This document shows, piece after piece, positions 1 through 7,030 of a DNA stretch of 50,510 bases (within the stretch, counting starts at the first letter, position 1; each line of letters starts with the position of its first letter). The notes beneath the pieces are model-generated. The model saw nothing but the letters and a program-made list of their open reading frames with translations. It was not told the DNA's origin and did not search any database. This stretch comes from Cyanobacteria bacterium SIG31. Its GTDB lineage: Bacteria; Cyanobacteriota; Vampirovibrionia; Gastranaerophilales; Gastranaerophilaceae. The position numbers were made by a program, and so were the translations under genes. Location of the stretch: positions 37,968 to 88,477 of the forward strand of contig SUTX01000006.1 of NCBI GenBank assembly GCA_015152465.1, given 5' to 3'.

Positions 1-1
1 T

Positions 2-46
2 GTTTTAAAAGAAGTGTTTGAGGATAAAGCAAAACCAACCCCATAA
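2..46 (+). CDS. 3' end of an unknown protein, cut by window start
   Basis: The reading frame is open from base 2 and ends at TAA 44-46, giving VLKEVFEDKAKPTP. The next protein ends in a similar way (FLEKATPTP), so this may be the tail of a tandem paralogue of it. With only 14 codons, coding status rests on that resemblance and on the tight spacing (19 bp) to the next start. Confidence 0.45.
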   Translation, partial: VLKEVFEDKAKPTP

Positions 47-65
47 TTCGCAAGGAGAAATATAA

Positions 66-863
66 ATGAAAATCAATGCAATAAAAACGCCAGTTGTGCG
101 TAAAATAATGTCTACAGCAATGTTAGCTGCAGCAACGTTAGGTACTTCTGTTGTTACTGCAAAAAATATCTCAAATGATTCAAACGAGGTTTCTACAGAA
201 AAGATATCTCAAGCCACTAAAGCGTATTCACCTCTTACAAGGACTATTAGTCATGATGTTAATGAAAAGCTTGATAATAGATATCTATCTTTAGCTAGAA
301 ATGGCATATACTTTTTGGATGAAGAAAATGAAATGAAAGATATTGAACTGCTCTATCAGAATTATGGTTCGTTTGGAGAAGCTTTTTTGGTTCAAACTGA
401 AATAAATAAACTTGCTCTTAATGAATTTACTCAAATTTTATCTTTACAAGTTAAAGAAAAAGATTTATCTGATGAGCAGTTTAATAGATATATTGAATCA
501 AAACTAAAAATAACTTCTTGGCTGGAAAAAGAGTTTGGAAAAGTTGTTGAGAGCAAATTATCACGCTCATTATTTTCTGTTCCATCAGCAGAGGATATTT
601 CTTTAAAATTAGATTCTGTAATAGAGGATCCTAAAATATTTTCTGAGGAAGAAAAATTAAACTATTATAATGAGGTTAAGAAATTCAAATCTCAGCAAAA
701 AACTTCAGGAACACAAGCTTGGTCAGATTTAATTGCCTTTAAAACTTTTATAATAAATAAAATAGCAATTGATAGAAAAATTGTTGATTTGGGATTAAAC
801 TCTTACTCAGGTTATGACTATGCATATAAAACTTTTTTAGAGAAAGCAACCCCTACTCCCTAA
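66..863 (+). CDS. Secreted protein of unknown function
   Basis: I do not recognise this 265-aa protein. The N-terminus (MKINAIKTPVVRKIMSTAML, then a run of Ala/Leu/Thr/Val to about residue 32) looks like a Sec signal peptide with likely cleavage near VTA-KN, so the product is probably exported. The rest is hydrophilic, rich in Lys, Glu and Ser, and predicted helical, with no cysteine and no motif I can name. A good ribosome site (AAGGAG, 52-57) lies 8 bp before ATG 66. The C-terminus FLEKATPTP resembles that of the truncated upstream frame, suggesting a tandem pair. The MKIN start recurs, in related forms, in other unknown proteins of this window. A terminator follows at 891. Confidence 0.75.
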   Translation: MKINAIKTPVVRKIMSTAMLAAATLGTSVVTAKNISNDSNEVSTEKISQATKAYSPLTRTISHDVNEKLDNRYLSLARNGIYFLDEENEMKDIELLYQNYGSFGEAFLVQTEINKLALNEFTQILSLQVKEKDLSDEQFNRYIESKLKITSWLEKEFGKVVESKLSRSLFSVPSAEDISLKLDSVIEDPKIFSEEEKLNYYNEVKKFKSQQKTSGTQAWSDLIAFKTFIINKIAIDRKIVDLGLNSYSGYDYAYKTFLEKATPTP

Positions 864-890
864 AAGAATTATTGTATGTGAGAATTTAAT

Positions 891-913
891 ATCTCCTGAA
901 ATAGGAGGTTTTT
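891..913 (+). terminator. Rho-independent terminator
   Basis: ATCTCCT (891-897) pairs with AGGAGGT (903-909), including one G-U, around a GAAAT loop, and a short T run (909-913) follows. It ends the gene at 66-863 and insulates the box-containing promoter that starts 10 bp later. Confidence 0.75.
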
Positions 914-922
914 ATCTTGCTC

Positions 923-985
923 TGTAAACTTTTGTAACAATCCTCTTAAAAGCTCTAAAGTTTTGAAGAAAAATGCCGTTATAAA
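923..985 (+). promoter_or_regulatory. HLR1-like box plus -10 (copy A)
   Basis: TGTAAACTTTTGTAACAA lies at 923-940 and TATAAA at 980-985, with 39 bp between. The reverse complement contains GTTACA-AAAG-TTTACA, the direct-repeat layout of the cyanobacterial HLR1 element. The predicted start (~992) leaves a ~23-nt leader carrying AAGGAG before the 42-aa frame. No good -35 hexamer is seen, as expected of an activator-dependent promoter (inference). Confidence 0.6.
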
Positions 986-1014
986 AAGTGTAAGATGAAA
1001 TAAGGAGTATGAAA

Positions 1015-1143
1015 ATGTATAATATGTGGCCTGGATGTTACAGTTTCAGAGATGAAATTAAGTTATTTGCACTATGGCTTAAAGAACAAGCAGACTCTTT
1101 AGTACTAAAGATTTATGAAGTTGATAGATTATTTAATTCTTAA
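1015..1143 (+). CDS. 42-aa small protein of unknown function
   Basis: The frame runs from ATG 1015 to TAA 1141-1143 and starts MYNMWPGCYSF. I do not recognise it. AAGGAG (1002-1007) is 7 bp from ATG 1015 but only 1 bp from the in-frame ATG at 1009, so 1015 is the better start. The gene has its own box-type promoter (923-985) and its own terminator (1164-1184), so it is a complete monocistronic unit. The second half (from about residue 12) could form one amphipathic helix; there is no signal peptide. Confidence 0.6.
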   Translation: MYNMWPGCYSFRDEIKLFALWLKEQADSLVLKIYEVDRLFNS

Positions 1144-1163
1144 ATAATTATCATTTTCAAAGG

Positions 1164-1184
1164 AAGTCCGATAAGGACTTTTAC
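1164..1184 (+). terminator. Rho-independent terminator of the small ORF
   Basis: AAGTCC (1164-1169) and GGACTT (1175-1180) pair around GATAA and are followed by TT. The T tract is short, so some read-through to the stronger terminator at 1215-1244 is plausible. Confidence 0.6.
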
Positions 1185-1214
1185 CCCAACTCTAACTCTC
1201 GAAAATACGTACAC

Positions 1215-1244
1215 AAAGCACTCTCTCAAAAGTGCTTTTTTTTT
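1215..1244 (+). terminator. Strong Rho-independent terminator
   Basis: AAAGCACT (1215-1222) pairs with AGTGCTTT (1231-1238), and the T run reaches 1244. The stretch from 1180 to 1214 is almost free of G and rich in C and A. It resembles the single-stranded part of the candidate RNA at 12801-12933, and both contain CGTACACA. Confidence 0.8.
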
Positions 1245-1311
1245 ATGCTCTTTTTTGATAAAATGGTAAAGAAGCTTTTGGTGAGGAATACAATAAAATC
1301 TCTATAGATAT

Positions 1312-3228
1312 ATGAAGAGAATATTTTTCTTAATAACGTTATTTATATTTAGTATGCATTTTTTGCTGTTACCGGTTTTTGCTAATATTGAGCCGGTGAA
1401 GATTATGTCGCTTAATTATGATGATAGTTCTTCTTTGATATATATTTCAACACGAGATAATATGCCTGAACAAAGGACATATATTACTCCAAAGCTTGTA
1501 CGTTTAACTAACCCTAACAGAGTTTATTTTGATATTAATGATGCTGTCTTAATAGGTGAAAAACAACAACTAGTTTTTGAAAAATCGAATATTAAGGAAT
1601 TGCGTTTAGCACAGTTTGAAACTAATCCTAATATAGTGAGGGCTGTTATGACTTTTGAAGAAGACTTTGATACTTCAAAAGTAAAGATAATGTCTATTAA
1701 TGGCAATATTATTATAAAAACATCTAATTTGGCATTGAATAACGACTATTTCAATGTTGTTTATGATGATAAGCCAACTTCTCAAGTCTACAATGGTATC
1801 GTTGCAAATTCTCAGTTTGTCCAAAAAGTTGAAATACCTGCCAGTAATCAAATAAAAGCACCTGAAAACGTTATGGATGATATTCAGAGAGCTTTTGAGG
1901 TCTCTACATTGCCAAATACAAATGGCAAGACCTATGATTCAGTTGTATCTGTAGATTTATCTACAAATCTCAAATTACGCACGAAATATTTCATAAACCA
2001 GTATTTACCTAAAAATGGAGGATTGCTTGTAAGTGGCTTAGGGCAGTTGACTACAGCAAAACGCTTTAGTTTAAAAGATCCCGAACGAGTTGTTATAGAT
2101 CTACCAAATACTTTTTTAGATCGTAGTGTCAGAAATAAAGAGATTAAACTTTGTCCTGATGACAGCTGTAGTGATGTGGCAAAAATTGGGCAGTTTGAAC
2201 ATAACATTGCTAGAATTGTTGTAACTTCTGATAAAGCTGAAAAATATTTGCCAATATATTCACAAGACTCACAATCTCTATTTTTGATTGATACGGATAA
2301 ACTTAATCATACGTCTTTGGTCAGTAATGTATCAAATCTGAACAAAGCTTTTGTCAGAAGAATTGATCCAAAGACAAATGAGTTAATTTTATCTTTTACC
2401 AGTCCAGTTGTGCATTCTATATTAAGAACTGACAATTCTTTAAATTTATTTTTGTTTAATGTGCAAAGTTATAATGAACAAGACTTGTTGAAAACTCTTG
2501 CAAACTCTTATTATAAACAGCTTGCTATCTCACTATTGCCAAAGATTGGTGTTAAAGCTGGTATTGAAATTAACAAATCTGATGTTGTTAGGGTGGAACA
2601 AAGTATAGATGCTAAAGCGTTAAAAATAACGATTACAAGAGGAACAATTGAAGAAATTAGAGCGCCAAAACCACCTAAAAAAGGTTTGTCTAAGAATAAG
2701 ATAATGTTAGATGCGGGGCATGGTGGTTCTGATTATGGAGCAATAAGAGAGGGGATAAATGAAAAAGATATTACTCTTGAAATAACACAAAGAGTTGATG
2801 CTATTTTGCGTTCAAAAGGCTATAAAACGGCTTTGGTGAGAGATGATGATTCCTTTGTCTCATTAGAAGATAGGGCTGCATTTAATGAATCAGAAGATCC
2901 TGAGATTTTTGTTAGTATTCATGTGAATTCTGCAGTTTCAAAAGACCCAAGTGGAATTGAAACTCATTGGTATCATGAAAACAGTAAAGATTTGGCGCAA
3001 ATAATACATAAACACATGGTGAAAAATATTCCTACATCAATTGATAGGGGTTTGTTTAAATCAAAATTTTATGTTATAAATCATACGAAAGCGCCAGCTG
3101 TGTTATGTGAAATAGGTTTCCTATCTAATGATGCTGAACGCAATGCATTAATAACAGAAAGTAGAAAACAAAAAACTGCAAAAGCGATTGCAGATGGTAT
3201 TATAGAATATCTAAAGAGGTATAAATAA
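1312..3228 (+). CDS. amiC: N-acetylmuramoyl-L-alanine amidase with AMIN domains
   Basis: This periplasmic Zn amidase cleaves the bond between MurNAc and L-Ala of peptidoglycan and helps separate daughter cells. The 638-aa protein has a signal peptide (cleavage near VFA-NI, residue 25), beta-rich AMIN-type segments over about residues 30-440, then an Amidase_3 domain from about 463 to the end. Visible catalytic and metal residues are H470 (DAGHGG), E484 (NEKDI), H537 (SIHVN) and E600 (CEIGF). AMIN-Amidase_3 proteins of this length are typical of Cyanobacteria and relatives. No good ribosome site precedes ATG 1312 (nearest GAGG about 30 bp upstream), which may mean weak or unusual initiation. 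The stop overlaps murI by one base (TAATG), so the two cell-wall genes are co-transcribed. Confidence 0.93.
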   Translation: MKRIFFLITLFIFSMHFLLLPVFANIEPVKIMSLNYDDSSSLIYISTRDNMPEQRTYITPKLVRLTNPNRVYFDINDAVLIGEKQQLVFEKSNIKELRLAQFETNPNIVRAVMTFEEDFDTSKVKIMSINGNIIIKTSNLALNNDYFNVVYDDKPTSQVYNGIVANSQFVQKVEIPASNQIKAPENVMDDIQRAFEVSTLPNTNGKTYDSVVSVDLSTNLKLRTKYFINQYLPKNGGLLVSGLGQLTTAKRFSLKDPERVVIDLPNTFLDRSVRNKEIKLCPDDSCSDVAKIGQFEHNIARIVVTSDKAEKYLPIYSQDSQSLFLIDTDKLNHTSLVSNVSNLNKAFVRRIDPKTNELILSFTSPVVHSILRTDNSLNLFLFNVQSYNEQDLLKTLANSYYKQLAISLLPKIGVKAGIEINKSDVVRVEQSIDAKALKITITRGTIEEIRAPKPPKKGLSKNKIMLDAGHGGSDYGAIREGINEKDITLEITQRVDAILRSKGYKTALVRDDDSFVSLEDRAAFNESEDPEIFVSIHVNSAVSKDPSGIETHWYHENSKDLAQIIHKHMVKNIPTSIDRGLFKSKFYVINHTKAPAVLCEIGFLSNDAERNALITESRKQKTAKAIADGIIEYLKRYK

Positions 3229-4001
3229 TGAACAATAATCCGATAGGTTTTTTTGATTCAGGTGTGGGTGGTTTATCTGTTTATGCTCGTTTTAGAGAAA
3301 TTTTACCTCATGAAAATACAATTTATTATGGTGATTTAAAAAATCTGCCATATGGTAGTAAAACTAAAGAACAGTTGGTTGGTTATGCAAGAAATATTCT
3401 TGATTTCTTTAAAACTAAAAATGTAAAAGCTGTTGTTATAGCTTGTAATACGTCCTCAGCTTTGGCATACGAAATAGTAAAAAATGAGTATGATTTTGAA
3501 ATTTATCCAATTATACAATCTTGTGCAAAGATGATTTCTACAATGAATGATGCTCAAAGGATTGGCGTTTTTGCGACAGAGGGTACTGTAAAATCAGGGG
3601 CATATAAAGCCGAAATCTTGAAATATAATCCTGAAATATTAATTAAAGAGTTCGCTTGTCCTAATTGGGTATCTATTGTAGAAACGACAAATAAAGATGA
3701 AGATTATGCTAACGATGATATAAAAAAACATATGTTGGAAATGCTTGAATTTAGACCTAATAAAATTATTTTAGGGTGTACTCATTATCCGTATTTAATT
3801 AAATACCTTTCTCAATATGCACCAAAAGAGATCTTTCTTGACCCTGCTGAAATTTTTGTTAAATATATAAGTGAAAATATCAACAAAAGTACTCAAGATA
3901 ATGTTGGTTCTGAAGAGTTTTATGTTAGTGCAAATCCAATAGACTTTGTGAGAAATTCAAAGCTTTTTTATGATATTAAAGAATTACCAAACGTAATTTA
4001 A
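3228..4001 (+). CDS. murI: Glutamate racemase
   Basis: This cytoplasmic enzyme makes D-glutamate for peptidoglycan. It is a 257-aa Asp/Glu racemase-family protein with the substrate loop FFDSGVGG (D10) and the two catalytic cysteines C73 (ACNTSSA) and C184 (LGCTHYP). Length is normal for the family. ATG 3228 overlaps the amiC stop, giving translational coupling. No clear terminator follows; a T9 run at about 4039-4047 lies in a weak hairpin context. Confidence 0.95.
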   Translation: MNNNPIGFFDSGVGGLSVYARFREILPHENTIYYGDLKNLPYGSKTKEQLVGYARNILDFFKTKNVKAVVIACNTSSALAYEIVKNEYDFEIYPIIQSCAKMISTMNDAQRIGVFATEGTVKSGAYKAEILKYNPEILIKEFACPNWVSIVETTNKDEDYANDDIKKHMLEMLEFRPNKIILGCTHYPYLIKYLSQYAPKEIFLDPAEIFVKYISENINKSTQDNVGSEEFYVSANPIDFVRNSKLFYDIKELPNVI

Positions 4002-4092
4002 CTTTAACATAACTTAACAATTCTTATTTTATAAAGCAATTTTTTTTTGCAAAAAAACTTTATATATTTAAGAGATAATCAGAGGTTCCATT

Positions 4093-4245
4093 ATGAATTT
4101 AACTTTGAGAAAGCTAGCAATGCTAGAAAAAAATTTAATTCAAAAAGAGGAAAATTACCGAGTTCAAGGATTTGCGACACCTCCTGAAGATGTTGTATTA
4201 CGAGAAAAATTATCTGATATTTTGAATCGAGTTAGGGTTATATAA
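4093..4245 (+). CDS. 50-aa small protein of unknown function
   Basis: ATG 4093 to TAA 4243-4245 encodes MNLTLRKLAMLEKN... ending NRVRVI. It is charged and probably helical, with no signal peptide. AGAGG (4081-4085) lies 7 bp upstream. CTTTATATATTTAAGA at about 4059-4074 resembles the TATATA region of the box-driven promoters at 12789 and 26066, but no box lies upstream. I do not recognise the protein. It is too short for certainty; start context and promoter-like sequence are the support. Confidence 0.5.
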   Translation: MNLTLRKLAMLEKNLIQKEENYRVQGFATPPEDVVLREKLSDILNRVRVI

Positions 4246-4273
4246 TTTAATATCATTTATTAAAAAAAGATTA

Positions 4274-4307
4274 ATACCATATATCCAGATTGGATATATG
4301 GTATAAT
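4274..4307 (+). promoter_or_regulatory. Extended -10 promoter inside a perfect palindrome (probable operator)
   Basis: ATACCATATATCCA (4274-4287) and its exact reverse complement TGGATATATGGTAT (4291-4304) are separated by GAT. The right arm ends inside TATAAT (4302-4307), which also carries the TG of an extended -10 (ATGGTATAAT). There is no T run, so this is not a terminator. The 14-bp perfect arms over the -10 imply a dimeric repressor site for the gene at 4332 (inference). Confidence 0.6.
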
Positions 4308-4331
4308 GTTGTTAAAAGAAGGAGGGGAAAT

Positions 4332-5054
4332 ATGTCTAACCCAATATTGAATGATAATTTTGGAGAACAAGAAAGAGTATTGCAAGGCGAACCAATGACG
4401 GTTAATGGCACATTGCAAATTACGTTATTTTTAGGCGTATTGCTTGTAGCTGCAGCAGCTTTTGTATGGTCAAGATTTACGTTAGGATATACTGATATTG
4501 CGACATCATTAACTTTTGGTGGTGCTATCGCAGGCTTTATTCTTGGCTTAATAGTTGCTTTCACAAGAACAAAATTCTTAGTTCCTGTTTATGCTGTTTG
4601 TGAAGGTTTATTTTTAGGTGGTATTTCTGCGACAATGGAAGCTTCGTATCCAGGAATTGTATCGCAGGCTGTTGTTGGAACTTTTGCTGCATTATTTAGT
4701 ATGTTAATTTTATATAGAGCAAATTTAATCAAATGCAATGATAAATTTAGGAGTGTTATTTTTATTGCTACAGCTTCAATTGCGGTAATATATCTTGTAG
4801 ATATAATTGGTCATTTCTTTGGTTATGCTGTTCCAATGATTAATACTTCAACTAATTTTGGTATTGGTTTTAGCTTAGTTGTAATACTTATTGCAGCTTT
4901 AAATTTAATTATCGATTTTGATTTTATTGAACGTGGAGCTCAAAGAATGCTTCCAAAAGATTATGAATGGTACGGAGCATTTGGGCTAATGGTAACCCTT
5001 GTTTGGTTATACTTAGAAATATTAAGACTTCTTGCGAAAATGAAAGAAAGATAA
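4332..5054 (+). CDS. Bax inhibitor-1/YccA-type membrane protein
   Basis: The 240-aa integral membrane protein has about seven hydrophobic helices and a C-terminal block ending EWYGAFGLMVTLVWLYLEIL. That block is typical of the bacterial Bax inhibitor-1-like (Bax1-I) family, linked to ion or pH homeostasis and stress in some members. I chose ATG 4332 because GGAGG (4321-4325) is 6 bp upstream; the longer frame from 4290 has no ribosome site and would overlap the operator. It is monocistronic between a palindromic promoter and a long terminator. Specific substrate is unknown. Confidence 0.8.
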   Translation: MSNPILNDNFGEQERVLQGEPMTVNGTLQITLFLGVLLVAAAAFVWSRFTLGYTDIATSLTFGGAIAGFILGLIVAFTRTKFLVPVYAVCEGLFLGGISATMEASYPGIVSQAVVGTFAALFSMLILYRANLIKCNDKFRSVIFIATASIAVIYLVDIIGHFFGYAVPMINTSTNFGIGFSLVVILIAALNLIIDFDFIERGAQRMLPKDYEWYGAFGLMVTLVWLYLEILRLLAKMKER

Positions 5055-5063
5055 TAGATTTTT

Positions 5064-5104
5064 AATCGGGCTTCTTTTATAATAAAAGAAGCCTGATTCG
5101 TTTT
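5064..5104 (+). terminator. Terminator after the Bax-inhibitor-like gene
   Basis: AATCGGGCTTCTTTTAT (5064-5080) pairs almost perfectly (one G-U) with ATAAAAGAAGCCTGATT (5082-5098), followed by CGTTTT. The next ribosome site (AAGGAGG) begins immediately after, so rmuC expression may depend on read-through or a cryptic promoter. Confidence 0.7.
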
Positions 5105-5116
5105 AAGGAGGATTTA

Positions 5117-6331
5117 ATGTTAGTAGCAGTTGTATCATTTATCTTTGGAGCTCTTGTTTCAGCTTTGATTATGCATATAATATTTTCTAAAAATAATAGT
5201 TCTGCTAAAGAAGAACTTATTAGACTTAGAGCTAAAGTTGAGACTTCAGAAAATTTGCAAGAGATTATTAAACGTGATTTTGTACAACTTGCTAATGAAA
5301 CAATCAAGAATGAGCAAGAGGACTTGAGAAGGCAAAACCGCGAAACTCTAGAAGAAAAAATCTTGCCTTTAACAAAAGAATTAGGTGAATTTAAAGAAAA
5401 AGTAGAACACTTTAACCTAAAAGGTGTTGAAAATACGACAAAGATTGTTGAACAAATAACAAATTTAGAAAAAAACAATAAGGTGATTGAACAAGAGGCT
5501 AAAAATCTCGTTGAAGCTTTAACTAAAAACCAAAATGTTAAAGGCGCATATGGTGAAGAACTTTTAGATACAATTTTGCAACAAAATGGTATGCAAGAAG
5601 GGGTTCACTATTCAAAACAATTTGTTACAACTTCAACTAATTTGAAAGATGAAGAGATTCACACCATAAGACCTGACGTAATTGTTAATTTGCCAAATGA
5701 AAGACACTTAATTATTGATTCAAAAGTAACACTAACAAGCTATTTAGAATGTATTGAAGATGAGTCTAAAATTGGTGAATTCAAGACTGAGGTAAAAAAA
5801 CGTATTGTTGATTTAGCTAATAAAAATTATCAAAATGCTGAAGGAATTTCTCAGCCAGATTTCGTTCTTATGTATATGCCTATCGAATCTTCAATCAGCT
5901 TACTTTACGAAGATTCTGATATTATTAAACAAGCTTATAAATCAAATATTATTATTGTAGGTACAGCGTCACTACTTACTACTATAAGACTTGTTAACCA
6001 TCTTTTTGCACAACAAAAACAAGCTGAAAGCGTGCAACAAATAGTTACAGCTGGGACAAACCTCTATGAAACTTTTGTACAATTCTGTGAAGATTTAATT
6101 GATGTCCAAAAAAGAATGGCTGATGTAAATAGTAGACTTAATACGACTATAAATAGATTCAATAGAAATAGTAAAAACAAACCAAGTCTATTTTCACAAG
6201 TGAATGCGCTTAAAGATTTTGGTATAAATACTAATAAAGAAATTCCTCAATCTTTACTTTTAAGTGAAGAAGAAACTCTTTTGATAGAGGAAAAACAAGA
6301 CGAGTTAGAAGGAGTTCTAGCAAATGACTAA
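5117..6331 (+). CDS. rmuC: RmuC-family protein
   Basis: RmuC-family proteins limit inversion between short inverted repeats in E. coli and carry a nuclease-like fold. The 404-aa protein has an N-terminal membrane anchor (residues 1-24), a long coiled coil (about 28-135), then the RmuC domain with KGAYGEELLD, HTIRPDVIVNLP and HLIIDSKVTL, where the Asp/Lys pair of the nuclease fold is visible. AAGGAGG sits just before ATG 5117. The 3' end overlaps the response regulator by 8 bp, so the two are translationally coupled. Confidence 0.88.
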   Translation: MLVAVVSFIFGALVSALIMHIIFSKNNSSAKEELIRLRAKVETSENLQEIIKRDFVQLANETIKNEQEDLRRQNRETLEEKILPLTKELGEFKEKVEHFNLKGVENTTKIVEQITNLEKNNKVIEQEAKNLVEALTKNQNVKGAYGEELLDTILQQNGMQEGVHYSKQFVTTSTNLKDEEIHTIRPDVIVNLPNERHLIIDSKVTLTSYLECIEDESKIGEFKTEVKKRIVDLANKNYQNAEGISQPDFVLMYMPIESSISLLYEDSDIIKQAYKSNIIIVGTASLLTTIRLVNHLFAQQKQAESVQQIVTAGTNLYETFVQFCEDLIDVQKRMADVNSRLNTTINRFNRNSKNKPSLFSQVNALKDFGINTNKEIPQSLLLSEEETLLIEEKQDELEGVLAND

Positions 6332-7019
6332 GATTTTAGTTGTTGATGATGATTTAGCAATAAATGAGCTAATAAAAATTAACCTTGAGCTTCAAGGTTA
6401 TGAAGTAAAGCAAGCTTTTAATGGGGTAGAGGGTTTTGCACTTGCAAAACAAGAAGTGCCTGAACTAATTGTGCTTGATGTTATGATGCCTGAAGTTGAT
6501 GGATACACGGTTGCACAAAGAATTCGACAATGTGATGAAATTTCAGATACTCCAATAATTATGCTAACAGCTCTTTCTCAGCTCAATGATAAGGTTAATG
6601 GTTTTAATATTGGCGTAGATGATTATTTAACAAAACCTTTTGAGACAGAAGAACTTATTGTTAGAGTTCGAGCTTTGCTTAAACGTTCAAGCAAAATTCC
6701 TAAATCTTTAGCTGTAAGAGATTTGCTTACATATAAAGAAGTAACGCTATTGCCAGAAACTTATAGTGTTCAAATTGAGGATAAAGTACAAAAGCTTACG
6801 CCAATTGAATTTGATATTTTTAATCTGTTATTTCAAAATCACGGAAATATGGTATCAGCTCAAAGGTTGCTTAAAGAGGTTTGGGGCTACGAACCAGATG
6901 ATAGCGTTGAGACTATAAGAGTTCATATTAGACATTTGAGAAGTAAAATAGATAAAATTTCTGGTGATAAAAAATATATTGAAACCATTTATGGTGGCGG
7001 GTATAAGCTTAATATTTAG
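6324..7019 (+). CDS. OmpR/PhoB-family response regulator (orphan)
   Basis: The 231-aa two-domain regulator has a receiver (1-118) with acidic pocket D8-D10, phosphoacceptor D52 (IVLDVMMP), T82 and K104 (LTKPF), then a winged-helix domain from about 130 with the recognition helix near VETIRVHIRHLRSKI. No histidine kinase is nearby, so its partner is encoded elsewhere. GAAGGAG lies inside the rmuC 3' end. Proteins of this class bind direct repeats of about 10-11 bp, the layout of the HLR1-like boxes in this window. Its recognition helix is two residues shorter than the cyanobacterial RpaB helix as I recall it, so I do not call it RpaB. Confidence 0.88.
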   Translation: MTKILVVDDDLAINELIKINLELQGYEVKQAFNGVEGFALAKQEVPELIVLDVMMPEVDGYTVAQRIRQCDEISDTPIIMLTALSQLNDKVNGFNIGVDDYLTKPFETEELIVRVRALLKRSSKIPKSLAVRDLLTYKEVTLLPETYSVQIEDKVQKLTPIEFDIFNLLFQNHGNMVSAQRLLKEVWGYEPDDSVETIRVHIRHLRSKIDKISGDKKYIETIYGGGYKLNI

Positions 7020-7030
7020 GAGATACTATT

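Noticed and set aside
6324..7019. Naming the response regulator RpaB
   Set aside because: The recognition helix differs in length and sequence from what I know of RpaB, and the true regulator of the boxes may be elsewhere.
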